The notes under the pieces were generated by a model. The model saw only the letters and a program-made list of their open reading frames with translations, was not told the DNA's origin and ran no database searches. Of a stretch of 64,000 nt of DNA, positions 32,269 to 43,023 are shown one piece after another. Position numbers and translations under genes: made by a program. Origin of the DNA: Craterostigma plantagineum (Eukaryota; Streptophyta; Magnoliopsida; Lamiales; Linderniaceae); NCBI GenBank assembly GCA_027422505.1, contig JAPQWV010000420.1, forward strand, positions 479,001 to 543,000. Reading direction: 5' to 3'. The first letter of the stretch is position 1; every line of letters begins with the position of its first letter.

Positions 32269-33989
32269 ATGAATCCTCCTCTTGACGAAATTGAGCTAGA
32301 ACATAACAGAAACGAAGGAGTAGTAAACGATGAAGCTGCTTCGCACCACTGTGACCTTTGTGATGCAGATAAAATCCACAAACTAGCCGAAGAATTCTTG
32401 CCTGGCTTGGCATCGGCATGTGTTGATAACACAACTGGCGGCCTCTTCAAAAGCCCTGCCTCAGTAGCCATCGACATCAGAAGAGAGATGGTCGATTACC
32501 TCGTTCAAAGGAGCGAGACCTATGTGGCTGAGACAGTGATCCTCGACGATGGTGCAGATGAGATACAAGCTGATCCTCATGATATTATTATGGAATTCAT
32601 CGATGATTTTGCCAGTTCGAAGAGGAACTTCTTCAGTAGGGTCTCGGCATGGTTGTTGAGCGATAGGAGGGAAGATAGGATCGATGAATTCGTGCAGGAG
32701 ATGGAGGTAAATGGTTTCTGGCTGTTGAATAGGAGGGAATCTGTTGCTCAAACCCTCCTGAAGAACGTCGACTTCAGATATTTGTACCATTGCGTCGAGA
32801 GATTCAAGACTAGGGAAGATTTAGAGGAGCATAGACCGCAGTGTGGTTTTAGGACATTGATCTGCGATAACGAGGGCTGTAACGCTAGGTTCAGCGCTGC
32901 TCATTTGGACCGTCATGACTCTCTCTGTCCCTTTAAGATGCTCGATTGTGAACAGAAATGCTCGGGCATCATCATGAGGCGTGAGATGGACAGACATTGT
33001 ATTACAGTTTGTCCAATGAAGCTCGTGAAATGCCCTTTCTTCTCTGTTGGTTGTTACTCTTCGGTTCCGCAGCGTAAGGTTGACGAACACCGTACAGAGA
33101 GCCTTGACTCTCACATTCTATACGCCCTGAGAGCCATTCATAAGGAAGCTTCGGAGGAGGATCTCAAGGAAAGAGTTGAACTTCTCAAGGCAAGTAAATA
33201 GAATCAACTTTCTGCATTTGTTTGAAACTTCGTATGGATATTATCATTTTTTTTAAATTCGTGTCGCAGGCATCGTTTCTTCAGCAACTCGAGGCAGCTG
33301 GCGATGCACGAGCCTTAACCTTTAAGATCAAGGACTTCGAAGCAAAGCTGGGGCCCATGAAAGTCAAATCGTCTGCGAAATCTGACGAATTAGAGGCTGG
33401 TGATTCGTGTAAGAAAGACGAGGCTACAAAATCACCGGCGAAAAAGGTCACGTTCGAGGATTCTCGAGAGATCAAGCGGGAGAATTCCTGCTCATCCTCG
33501 GAGGGCGGCGATCACAATGAATCGGTGGAATCGCCCGGACAAAAGTTGCAAACTCAGCATAACGACGAAAAGTTGCAAGAATCATCACCCCATCAAAGAG
33601 AAGACGACGATTTGGGCTTAACAGTCAAAGCTGAAGCACAGATGGTGAAAATTTGTTCACGGGCAAAAGTGGAAGAGAAGATGAATTACGACAAAAATAA
33701 TCATGGCACCGTGTCAAACGCCTCCTCGGAATCTGAAGCAGATGAACATGAAAATATTAGCTCACCGATAAAAATGGAACAGAAGATGGATTCGGTTACC
33801 AATACAGATAAGCATGTTGATGAGGTCTCAGAGAACCATGGCAACGCCTCATCGGATTCTGACACAAACGAACACGAAAATATCACGTCGCCAATAAATG
33901 TGGGAGAGAAGATAGATTCCGTTGCCAACGCAGAAGAGCACACTCAAGGCATAATAAGCTCCAACACTTCCTCGGAATCCGATGAATAA
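32269..33989 (+). CDS. TRAF-type zinc-finger protein with acidic repeat tail
   Basis: Plant TRAF-like family protein of unknown molecular role. Two exons, 32269-33189 and 33270-33989, give 546 residues. The intron has a GC donor (AAG|GCAAGT), and only this choice keeps frame into FLQQLEAAGDARALTFKIKDFEAKLG. The N-terminal part (LPGLASACVDNTTGGLF, MVDYLVQRSETYVAETV) is the conserved signature of the family. The Cys/His-rich TRAF-type fingers span about 195-280 (CGFRTLICDNEGC, HDSLCPFKMLDCE, MDRHCITVCPMKLVKC). A short coiled coil lies near 295-345. The rest is Lys/Glu/Ser-rich with a repeated motif (SSESEADEHENISSPI, SSDSDTNEHENITSPI) and is probably disordered. Localisation is not evident. Confidence 0.85.
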
Positions 33990-34068
33990 TTACTTGAGGG
34001 GTGAATTATAACGACATTCGTCCATAAGGTTTAACGAATCCGAGTGCAGACGCCGTTAGTACCTTTTA

Positions 34069-34805
34069 GAGCATGTCCAACCGAACCGAAAACCAAACTC
34101 GGGATTTCTAATCTCTCTCACCTAAAAAAACGCATGTGTGCGTTCCGATTAGTTATTATGCGATGAAATTTTTTTATTTGCAGTCAAAGTCCCGAATTTT
34201 CACTTTTTTGTCAGAAAAAGAGCTGACAAAAGGTGACAAAAGAAAAAGAAGAAATTGTTGTCCAAATTCATGAACAGTGTATTGGGCATTACACAACATG
34301 TTGTCCAAATTGCTGTCCAAATCCGTGTGTCATAACAGTACATTACCTGATTGAACCGCCGTATAGATAAATCATATCAATATTTTCTCCTTTAAACATA
34401 CAAATATCATACGATATGTTATAATAACACATTCATATGTAAAAATAAGAATATTGGCTAGAATGATATATCTATTGTCGTGTTTTTAATAAATATTTTC
34501 GATGCTTTTATATGTATAAATATATTATAGTTGCTTTTTTAATGAACATTAATCGATGCTTTTTATATGTATAAATATAATTTTATTTTTTTCGATTAAA
34601 TCTAAAATAATATTTTGTAGTCTAATTTGTAAAGTTGTAAAATATGTGGGTAGTATTGAAATTTGTAGAAATTGGCGTGGTAGTGAATATTATAAAATAG
34701 TCCATTGAGTTTGAGAATGAGTTGATCGGTTGGAGAAGTATTACTGCATTTTGTGTTTGGGAATGCATTTAAGTTTGAGAATGCATTTATCGGTTAGAGA
34801 TGGTC
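34069..34805. mobile_element. MITE, copy 2 (GAGCATCTCCAACC family), TTA target duplication
   Basis: Ends are GAGCATGTCCAACCG and, in reverse, GACCATCTCTAACCG. Flanking TTA is present on both sides (34066-34068 and 34806-34808), which supports PIF/Harbinger (Tourist-like) ancestry. The interior matches the copy at 18489-19034 in inverse orientation (TTATGCGATGAAATTTTT). The right end carries a partial duplication of the terminal region (ATCGGTTGGAGAAG about 70 bp before the final TIR). Confidence 0.75.
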
Positions 34806-34846
34806 TTAGATACATAGTGAGAGTTTTGTCTAAGTCGAACATATCT

Positions 34847-35056
34847 CTGTGGCGGAGGCAGAACCTTGGGTCAGTGGGATCTAGTATAATTAGACCTCAT
34901 ACCCAATTTTCTAAAAACATTTCACTGGAGTCCTTGTAGTGCATTGTTTTTTTCAATTTTTGACCAACCATTAAAAAATTACAGTAATCTATTAATAAAT
35001 TTTTTTTCCCAGTGGGGTCCACTGACCTGACTGGGCCTCATGTGGCTCCGCCACAG
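34847..35056. mobile_element. Small inverted-repeat element (CTGTGGCGGAG termini)
   Basis: The left end is CTGTGGCGGAGGC and the right end GCTCCGCCACAG, i.e. 11-bp inverted termini. The arms continue imperfectly (GGGTCAGTGGGATCT against AGTGGGGTCCACTGACC). It is 210 bp and noncoding. The TSD is not clear, so the superfamily is not assigned. Confidence 0.6.
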
Positions 35057-35792
35057 TCTCATTCGACGAGAGTTGCCTTTCCATTATGCTTGGTCAGTTT
35101 GATTATCGATATGTCTGATTGATTAAAGCTCTAAGTTAAGATCGTCCCATAACTGACACTAGTATATGTTGCACACCCATATCCATGTGCATGAAATAAA
35201 TATAATTGAAAAGAGGTTGATTTTGATTTTAATATTTAGTTGGAAACATAAACACATTACTAAAAATAGAATATGCAATTTCATTAGGCTAAAGAACGAG
35301 ATCTAATATTTATTTTTTATTCTATGTCAATTTTAATTTGAGAAAATTTCTGATTGGTTAATAGATACACCAAAAAAACAGTTTTTAACTCACCCTCACC
35401 ATATAGTATTAATTGGATTATGTACATTCGATATGGGGCTTGGCTTTAGAAAAATCGGCTACAAGCCTACTTCTATTTTCAATACTTAAGGGCTTCTGTA
35501 CGTGGGCCGGCCCATGATTATTCTGGCCCACAAGGTGTATTGTTAAGTCCAACTTAGCCCAATCGTGCCCAAACATTTTTATTAGCTTGCTCGAACTAGG
35601 GCTTTGGTGTTGTATCATCCACCATCTAAGAGCGGCGCATCTCTCTTCGTGTTAAGCAGAGTAGGATTTCGTAGCTTTAAGGTATGGCTCGCTTTCGATC
35701 CTCCTCGCAATTGCGATTGCAGCGCGAATCTAGGTGGTTTTTGGGCTTATTGATTTTTGTGCCTCTGTCTATTTTCGGTTGAGTGCAGAGAT

Positions 35793-37003
35793 ATGGAAGA
35801 GGTGGGAGTCATAACCGACGGAGATAAAGTCAACAGCGGTGTTTTGCTGTTCAATCGATGGTCCTACGACGAAGTTCAGGTATCGCTTTCTAGATCATTT
35901 ATCACTCTATCATGTTTTTTTTTCTTATTGAGCTGACTGAAGTATGATTAATGCTGTTGCTTTTTGAGCTCTAGAAAATAACTTCTATTCGGCTGGATCC
36001 TTTGCGATAGTCATGGTCTGCATTGAGCTGCGAAATTTAATCAAATCTAACTGATCAGGTTTTTTTATGCATGAACATATGGCCTCAGCTGGTTAAACAC
36101 ACTAGTGTATTTCTATTAAGTGGACCTTGTGGGGGAAATACTAATGCCATCAGTTTTGAGTAGACGTGTTATGTGCATCATTGTGATCGATCCTCATTGT
36201 TTCACTGGTTTTAATAGGTTAATGACCTCTCTGTGGAAGACTACATCACTGCTACTGCATCTAAGCATCCTGTGTACATGCCTCACACGGCTGGGAGATA
36301 CCAAGCGAAGCGCTTCAGAAAAGCTCAGTGCCCGATTGTCGAGAGGCTGACCAACTCTCTTATGATGCACGGCAGAAACAATGGGAAGAAGCTAATGGCA
36401 GTTCGGATCATTAAGCATGCTATGGAGATCATCCACTTGTTGACTGACCAAAACCCAATTCAAGTCATTGTTGATGCCGTCATCAACAGGTCCAACGCAT
36501 CTCTACCATATCTGCTATCTCATTTCCAAGTTCTTGATGACTAGTTCTATGCAATACGCTGATTTCACCATCTTCATAAGCAAATGCAATAACTTGGTCT
36601 CAGTGAATTGGCTTGTTTGTTGTTTCTCCCTCTCTTTTGAATTTATGTAGTGGGCCAAGGGAAGACGCTACTCGTATTGGATCCGCCGGCGTTGTGCGAA
36701 GGCAGGCGGTTGATATCTCTCCTCTGCGCCGCGTCAATCAGGCTATTTATCTGCTCACGACTGGTGCTCGTGAAAGTGCTTTCAGGAACATCAAGACTAT
36801 CGCAGAGTGCCTTGCTGATGAACTTATCAATGCTGCCAAAGGATCTTCAAACAGGTAAAAAAAAGAGAAAAGAAACTGTTCAGAAGCTTATATTTGCATA
36901 TAAAAAATTTCTTCCCTCGCATTGCTGATAATTGCGTCCTCTTTGTAGCTATGCGATCAAAAAGAAGGATGAGATCGAGAGAGTTGCCAAGGCCAACCGT
37001 TAA
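35793..37003 (+). CDS. RPS5: 40S ribosomal protein S5 (uS7)
   Basis: Small-subunit ribosomal protein of the universal S7/uS7 family; it lies at the mRNA exit/E-site region. Exons 35793-35879, 36218-36489, 36651-36854 and 36949-37003 give 205 residues (plant RPS5 about 207). Conserved stretches include [67 protein letters not shown] and the C-terminus [14 protein letters not shown]. All introns are GT-AG. A leader exon probably ends near 35680 with an acceptor GTGCAG at 35782-35787, the usual layout for ribosomal protein genes. The TAA stop is at 37001-37003. Confidence 0.96.
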
Positions 37004-37872
37004 GATCTGAAGATCCCAAATCGAAAAAACAGCTTTTGTTCGGTTCAAACCAGTGTTTGTTTTTGCGTCTATTTTCTTCTGTTCTGTTTCATTTATATTG
37101 TGAACGTTCGAGAACAACCTTGCTAGTTTTATGATTCTAAATATTCGGCAGCCACTGTTTCCCGTCTTTTGAACCTAATACTATGAATGTCTTGACTTTG
37201 ATTCAGATTGTTCAAAATTTGCAGGACTTTTTGTCCCGTCAAATTTGAGTCGAACCGAAAATTTCATTATCAATTAGTCTGAATCTCATTGTCGCTTTTC
37301 ACGAGTCTAAGTACTCGATCACCTTGGTCTACAATGTGATTGGAATCTGTAATCGATTATTAGCTATTTTGAACCTCATTCATATACGACTCTGAGTTCC
37401 ATTTGGATTTAATCCTCTACGCCTTATTTCTCCCGTCAACCACGAGAACAACGTAGTATTCTTGATTGCACGCTCTACAGAAATACAATTCTAAGCTGAC
37501 GAGCAATCATGTTATTTATGCATTCTGTACTACTACCTTATCGAATTGTTCCCCTCCAATCAAATAAATAAGCTTGGGATTGATTGATTGAGTGATTTAA
37601 CTCATATCGGAGAATGAAACATGAATGATGAAGCAAAAGCAGAAAAGAAAAAAGAAGAGATCATCAACGAAGAATATTGCAATGCATGCAATACATACGC
37701 ATACATACACACAGGACAAGCGGAAAATTAAATACCACAAGAGAAAAACCAAAGTGTACGTTCGAATTAACAGTGAAAGAATTAATTAAAACAGAGACCT
37801 CATCCATCAACACATCAGAAAAAGTAAACATAAACGAATAACTAAAAGAAGTAACCGAAACACGTGCGGGGT
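37004..37872. other. 3' flank of RPS5 and 3' region of the AG-peptide gene
   Basis: Convergent spacer. The left part is the likely RPS5 3' untranslated region (T-rich to about 37140). The right ~200 bases would be the 3' untranslated region of the minus-strand arabinogalactan peptide gene. No other coding or repeat signal is visible. Confidence 0.5.
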
Positions 37873-38055
37873 TTAGAAAAGTATTGCGACGGCGATCGCA
37901 GCTACAGAGGCAATAACCGCCGGTACGAACGACGAAGCGCCGGATTCTGGGACTGGACTCGGCGCCGGCGCTTCGCCTATGGCCACCGCGCTGTGTACTG
38001 ACATCAAAGCTACCAGCATTGTCGCCACGACAATCTTCATCTTCAACGACTCCAT
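37873..38055 (-). CDS. Arabinogalactan peptide (AG-peptide, AGP12/13/14-like), GPI-anchored
   Basis: A 60-residue precursor of a tiny cell-surface proteoglycan. The N-terminal signal peptide is KMKIVVATMLVALMSVHSAVA, written here as KMKIVVATMLVALM then SVHSAVA. The mature core APAPSPVPES has the Ala/Ser-Pro dipeptides that become hydroxyproline and carry type II arabinogalactan. A small-residue stretch (SGAS) and a hydrophobic tail (AVIASVAAIAVAILF) form a GPI-attachment signal. Only about a dozen residues should remain after both cleavages. The start is the first true ATG (38055); the longer frame begins with TTG. Roles of AG-peptides in growth are known in general; this member's role is not. 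Confidence 0.88.
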   Translation of the reverse strand: MESLKMKIVVATMLVALMSVHSAVAIGEAPAPSPVPESGASSFVPAVIASVAAIAVAILF

Positions 38056-38659
38056 TAATTTCAATTATAGGATGGAGGAATTGTCTGAGCTCCTTGAGAG
38101 AGAGAAGAGTTGTGTTTTCGAATGGTTGAGGAAAAAATGTGGGGATTGTTTTCGATTTATAAGAAGGAAAAAGGATGGATCTTCTTTACTTTCTTCAGCA
38201 GAATATAAAATGTTTTCGGGCACGAAAATGCTGACCGAAGAAGATCGCTGCTACAGCTAATAATAATTGCAACAACGTGGATGCTATGCTAATTGCTAAT
38301 TAAAAAAAAATAACTCATTTTGCCTTCACATTTTAATAAATAAAGCTTCCCGCGCCGTCGTGCCCACTGTTATTTTTACATTACATTACAGCTTTGTGCA
38401 GTTAGAGAAGACATAGTCGTGTACAGCTGTCGCCAACGATTAAGTGGGGACCACTTGATAATGGCTCTGTCGTTGCTTTGTCGTCTAACTCTTTTGATTT
38501 AATTAAATTAATTATTTAATTAGTATTAATTACTTCGGACAGGTGGCTTCGTCTATCAAGGGCATTTTCGAGGTCTGCCCGATGGAGGAGAAGATACAAA
38601 ACAATCATCACGATTATGGTAGTTTAGAGTACACACACACATGAGACTCTTGATTATTT
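38056..38659. other. AG-peptide promoter side and PGR7-like 3' flank
   Basis: The first ~200 bases contain the leader and promoter of the minus-strand AG-peptide gene. Plus-strand frames there are fortuitous. The remainder is AT-rich with ATTAATTACTT-like repeats. No gene is supported. Confidence 0.45.
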
Positions 38660-41201
38660 TCATTGAGCGGCTTGATTACTAGTTTTAGCAGCTTGGAGCA
38701 TTTCTACAATGAGAGTCTTCACATCCCTACAAAAAAAAAAGACGTAGTTATTATATATAGTCCGCATTAATGTTGTGTATAAAAAGCATATATATATATA
38801 TGTAGTTGAAGTTGATTTTATTGAATTCGATCACGCACTTTCTGTCCAAAGCACGCCTTGTAAAAGGGATACGCAGCTTGAAGGTGTTGCCTTGATAGCC
38901 AGCCTTCAAGAAAAAGTAGTACGTACAAGTCAGAACGAGAAAGTTTAGAAGAACAATATGAGTGATCCGATAGATTAGAGATGACGTCGAATTTGAACCT
39001 TCACGTTAAAACCGAGACTGTCTACGCTCAACATGTACGCTGATTCCACCTGAAACAAAAATAATGACGTGTGGTGAGTGATGAAATTCAACATAGTTCT
39101 GCAAGCCATAAGAAGAAACTTCAAGCATTTGCTCAACAACGTGTGGAGTTTCTTTCGAATGGAGAAAAGAAAAGGACAAAAGTAAACGGGTTGCATAGTG
39201 AGAACATATACCGGGATAGAGGTTGAATGCTTCACAATTAGTTTTGTATCTTCTTCATGGTCTTTATTCATATGGGACTGTTACACAAAAGATTCGAGAG
39301 CAGAGGAAATCATGGGGTTAGATATATCGATCAGAAGACAGCAAGGAAACCACACAATTTAAGTACGTTTTATTGCTGATTTCACCGTTATAGGCTTCGA
39401 GAACTGGTAGATAGGATCCACTTTTGCTGCTGCAAACTCATCTTTGCTGAACTCTGATGAGAATTTGAACATACATATGACAACTTAGGAAAAGGGAATA
39501 ACGACATGTACATAGAAACATTTTAAAATACACTCAACTGGAAACGTTTTCCCTTAGTTTAGTAAGCATTTGCAAAGAATAATCTGTTACTGAAAGATTA
39601 GGTAACACAAACCATAATAAATTAGCATACAAACCTCCAGATCCTAATAATGCGGTTGCAACACCTGAGACGTACCGTACAACTTTTGGTTCGATACGCA
39701 TGAATTGGAAGTCGCCAAAATCAACCTTCATACAAAGTGTATCGGTAAATCAACTACTATCATCAGGTTGATTAGCAAAAAAAAAAAAGAATTTGAGGGG
39801 GGGAAGTAGTTGAAAATACCCAAAATGCATCAGGATGCTTCGCCAAATATTCAGTACGGACAGCTTCCCTGTTTTCGTCACTGACCTACGGTAAATATTG
39901 AAAAAAGATTCAGTCCCATCAGAATATAACACGGAATAAATGGCCGTTAAACAAGTTGGCAACCGTCTACTAGCTGAATCTTGAGAAGGTAAAGTTAAAA
40001 AGGTCAAACTCACGGCTATTGCATTGCCATGGACGATAATAACTAGGTCAGTCCTATCTTCTGGGTCCTTTGAAACAAGCAAAGAGCACTTGGGATTTGC
40101 TAAAAGGTCCTGCATAATAAATCACAAAAGCTTCAGGAATTTCAGAACATAAAACTAAACATAACTCATCTTCCAACTGCAATCATCTTCGTCACTACAA
40201 TTTTGCTTTCATAAGAGGAAGTAGTATAATTGCTGATGATTATACACAAACCTTAGTATGAACTGCCAGGCTACTAACCGCCAACAATGGAGAGCCCGAA
40301 GCATCACAAGCAAAGTCAACCATGGATGCCGATGGATAACCTTCGTGCTTCTGTTGTTAATGATAACATTAATGCGATAAGCAGAGCAAAATGAACCCTT
40401 TCAGCAGAAAAAAAATTAGAGTTTCCAAATAAGTTATCTAACAGAGCAAAAAAGAGGACATCATAGTGGATTCTTTCGACGAGCCGCGAATGAGCATAAA
40501 ACTCATGGATCAAGTGAAGAATGGCTGGCATCCAAATCATATCAAGCAAGCATGAGACTTAATTAGTAAACTTCAGTTGAAGGATCGAAAGAAATTCCCC
40601 GACCAAAGAGAACGTCGAAAGAACCCCACGCGTGGTGTGATGCAAAAGTGTCCTGACTTCCTCAATAGGACGAAGCCTCGCAGCTTTTTCCTGAACCAAA
40701 TTACCAGAAATAAAATTCAAAAAAAAAAAAAAGAAACAAGAAAACGGCACAACCACATTAATAATAGATATCCATGAACTCTGAACCTGGTGAGCTTGGA
40801 TGAGCTGATAGATGTCGAGTTCATCACTGGCATCGGACGTGGCCATATTCTAAAGGAAAAATAATACAAACGAAAAATCGAACTAAGAACCACAAAAACT
40901 GACAAACAAAAAAAAAAGGAAGCACATACTGGAAAGTGGAAACTGAGCTCTAAATAAAATAGAAGAAAAACATAAGTACCTGCGTGGATGAAGTAGAGGA
41001 TGCGCGTATAGGGGAAAATCTAGGTTTGGAAAAGGAAGAGGATTGAGAGAGGATGAGAGAACGATTCGCAGCTTCCCAATTAACGGAATAGGGTCGAACT
41101 AATGAAGTGAAACGGTGATTGTTGAATTGAATAGTAATCGGGCGAATAGGGATTGAGGTTGGCGTCAAAGCAGCTGCAACACTCTTCATCGTCGTCATCA
41201 T
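38660..41201 (-). CDS. PGR7: PGR7 / glutamyl-tRNA reductase-binding protein homologue, chloroplast
   Basis: Chloroplast protein of the split-barrel flavin/heme-oxygenase-like (HugZ/pyridoxamine-oxidase-like) fold. The Arabidopsis homologue binds glutamyl-tRNA reductase to tune tetrapyrrole synthesis and affects photosynthetic electron flow. Twelve exons: 41201-40980, 40849-40787, 40690-40604, 40350-40252, 40109-40014, 39885-39820, 39725-39635, 39453-39386, 39277-39212, 39049-38999, 38903-38839 and 38726-38660, giving about 346 residues. The first exon is a Ser/Arg-rich transit peptide. Conserved blocks are RPIEEVRTLLHHTTRG, EGYPSASMVDFACDASG, HTKDLLANPKCSLLVSKDPE, EYLAKHPDAFWVDFGDF, RIEPKVVRYVSGVAT, SHMNKDHEEDTK and VDSLGFNVK. 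The intron 3 donor (TTG|GTCGGG) is weak but keeps frame. The ATG at 41201 is the first true Met. Confidence 0.91.
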
Positions 41202-41731
41202 CTTCAACTGATTTGTTTGGCACGCTAACGTTCACCTACTGCTCCTCGGTTTTCTTTATTTTTTTCAATGATATAATTTACTCCTTTTTTATAGCATAAT
41301 ATCTTCAATTTCTTATTTTTTTCATCCATTAAATTAAAAATTTAGGTGAATCTGTACAAAAATACCCAATTAAAGTAGCCTTACCTACGGATGTAAACTT
41401 CCTAATTAAAAACACGGCTCTCTCAAGGGAAGAATCTGAGTCGAATAATCTCAGAATCAAAGCAGCCTTAAACAAGATTTGATTTTTGAGAATACACAGC
41501 CCAGAGATACAAACATGGCTGCTCGTGCCTTTGACCATCAAATTTACAGTAAGATCCCAAAAATCGCACAAGGGAAAAAAAAGAAAACAAATTTCTAAAG
41601 TGATGAATTAAGGGTTCCCCCGCCATGTCAATCCCATTTCCCCACCCAAACAAATCTCAATAACAGTGGATCAATTTTAACAAAACATGCCTTTGATTGC
41701 GTGTAGAAAATGAAAAATCAAATCCGATTAT
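41202..41731. other. Spacer between the PGR7-like gene and a small ORF
   Basis: Contains the PGR7-like 5' leader/promoter next to 41202, T-rich and A-rich tracts, and probably the 3' untranslated region of the small minus-strand ORF. No coding signal of its own. Confidence 0.4.
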
Positions 41732-41998
41732 TCAATCGGAGTGCCAATCTTGTTCGTCGAGATCTGAATCTGAGGACGACGACGAAGACGACGATAGGAG
41801 GTAATTGCTGTTGATAGGCGGGAAGCAAAAGAAGGTCCACAGGCAAAGGGCGAGCCTTCGCAATTGCTGAAAGGGGAAACAGCAGACGAGGTAGAGAACT
41901 TGATCGCTGCTGAGATGCTCGGGGTTGCACGCGATGTACTGGCACGCGCTTGCCGACACGTTCGCCACACGCACCACCACCGTGCCGTTGAATACCAT
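41732..41998 (-). CDS. Small hypothetical plant protein with acidic Ser/Asp tail
   Basis: An 88-residue intronless frame starting with ATG (MVFNGTVVVRVANVSA). The middle is hydrophobic and Cys-rich (LVCCFPFQQLRRLALCLWTFFCFPP). The tail is a run of Ser then DSDLDEQDWHSD. The composition resembles small conserved proteins I have seen in dicot genomes, but I cannot name a family or function. An overlapping frame at 41728-41970 on the same strand also stays open and is considered a shadow. The upstream sequence is pyrimidine-rich (TCTTTCTTCTTTCTCC on the plus strand; purine-rich on the coding strand). Coding status is moderate because the ORF is short. Confidence 0.5.
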   Translation of the reverse strand: MVFNGTVVVRVANVSASACQYIACNPEHLSSDQVLYLVCCFPFQQLRRLALCLWTFFCFPPINSNYLLSSSSSSSSDSDLDEQDWHSD

Positions 41999-42215
41999 TT
42001 TCTTTCTTCTTTCTCCTTCCTCTTTCCTCTTTCTATTTCTCTTATTTATGGTTATTATTCAATCATTAGAGCATTATTCCGTTGGCAACTAATTGAGAAA
42101 GGTTAATTAATCAATAAATAACACCAAAATTTATATGGGACACGTTTTCAACTTTCGATACTTAAAACCTCGACTCAGTCTCGAACAGCATCTCCAATTA
42201 GTAGTGGTTCGGTAC

Positions 42216-42717
42216 TAGGGTTGTCAACGGAGCGGGTTCGGGGCGGGGATCCAATCCCCGTCCTCGCGAGGCAAACGGGGACGAAATCGTCCCCGTCCCT
42301 GTCCCTGCGGGGATCCCCGCTCCGTCACTGTTTTAGAAAAAGAAATTCAATTTATATTATTTTAACATTATTTAAACTATATTTTAATATTATTTATATT
42401 ATCTAAAATATATTTTAACATTATTTATATTATTTAAGATATTTTTATCATATTTATATTAGTTAAGCTATATTTTAATCATATTTATATTATTTTAATA
42501 TTTTCAAAGTATATTTTTAAGATTGTTTATAGTATAATAATAATTGAATATAATATATATTATTTTTATTACGGGGACGGGGCGGGGAACGAGGTGAGAA
42601 TATCCGCGGAATGTTCCCCCGTCCTCGCCCCGCAGGGGTAGAATAGCAGGGATTCCCCGTCCTATTCGGGGCGAATCCCCGCGGAGACGGGGAATCCCCG
42701 CCCAATTGACAACCCTA
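42216..42717. mobile_element. hAT-type MITE with GGGGATCCCCG-rich ends, nested in hAT copy 2
   Basis: Perfect 8-bp TSD TTCGGTAC (42208-42215 and 42718-42725). The TIR is TAGGGTTGTCAA at the left and TTGACAACCCTA at the right. About 110 bp at each end is G+C-rich with GGGGACGGGG/CCCCGTCCCC motifs. The middle 200 bp is very AT-rich with repeated TATTTTAACATTATTTATAT units. It is noncoding, 502 bp. Confidence 0.93.
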
Positions 42718-42792
42718 TTCGGTACGGTATACCATACCAAAACTGTGATACCGTATACCGTATCGAAATTTTGGTATCGAAAAAATCATACC

Positions 42793-43023
42793 TATTACGA
42801 GTAGAGAAATGATAGAAGATTTTACTGTGTAAAACTCTCAATAAATGAATTGTCTTCAGATCTTTGCCTTATATACACTTACAGTACGCTAACTAATTCA
42901 TACTAGCTAATAACCAATTAATTCCACTAAATTAAATAAAAGAATGACACGTGGACAGCTTATGTGTAATCCCCCGTGCGTGAGTCAGCTGCCACGGTGG
43001 CTCTGCCATCCATATTGACAACA
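42793..43023 (-). repeat. Element C 3' LTR (231 bp)
   Basis: Direct repeat of 47606-47836, sharing TGACACGTGGACAGCTTATG and CATCCATATTGACAACA. The short ACGTG core in the LTR is a G-box-like motif. Confidence 0.93.

Noticed and set aside
42216..42717. GC-rich GGGGACGGGG stretches considered as a CpG island or a G-quadruplex promoter
   Set aside because: They are the two ends of a MITE with a perfect 8-bp target duplication.
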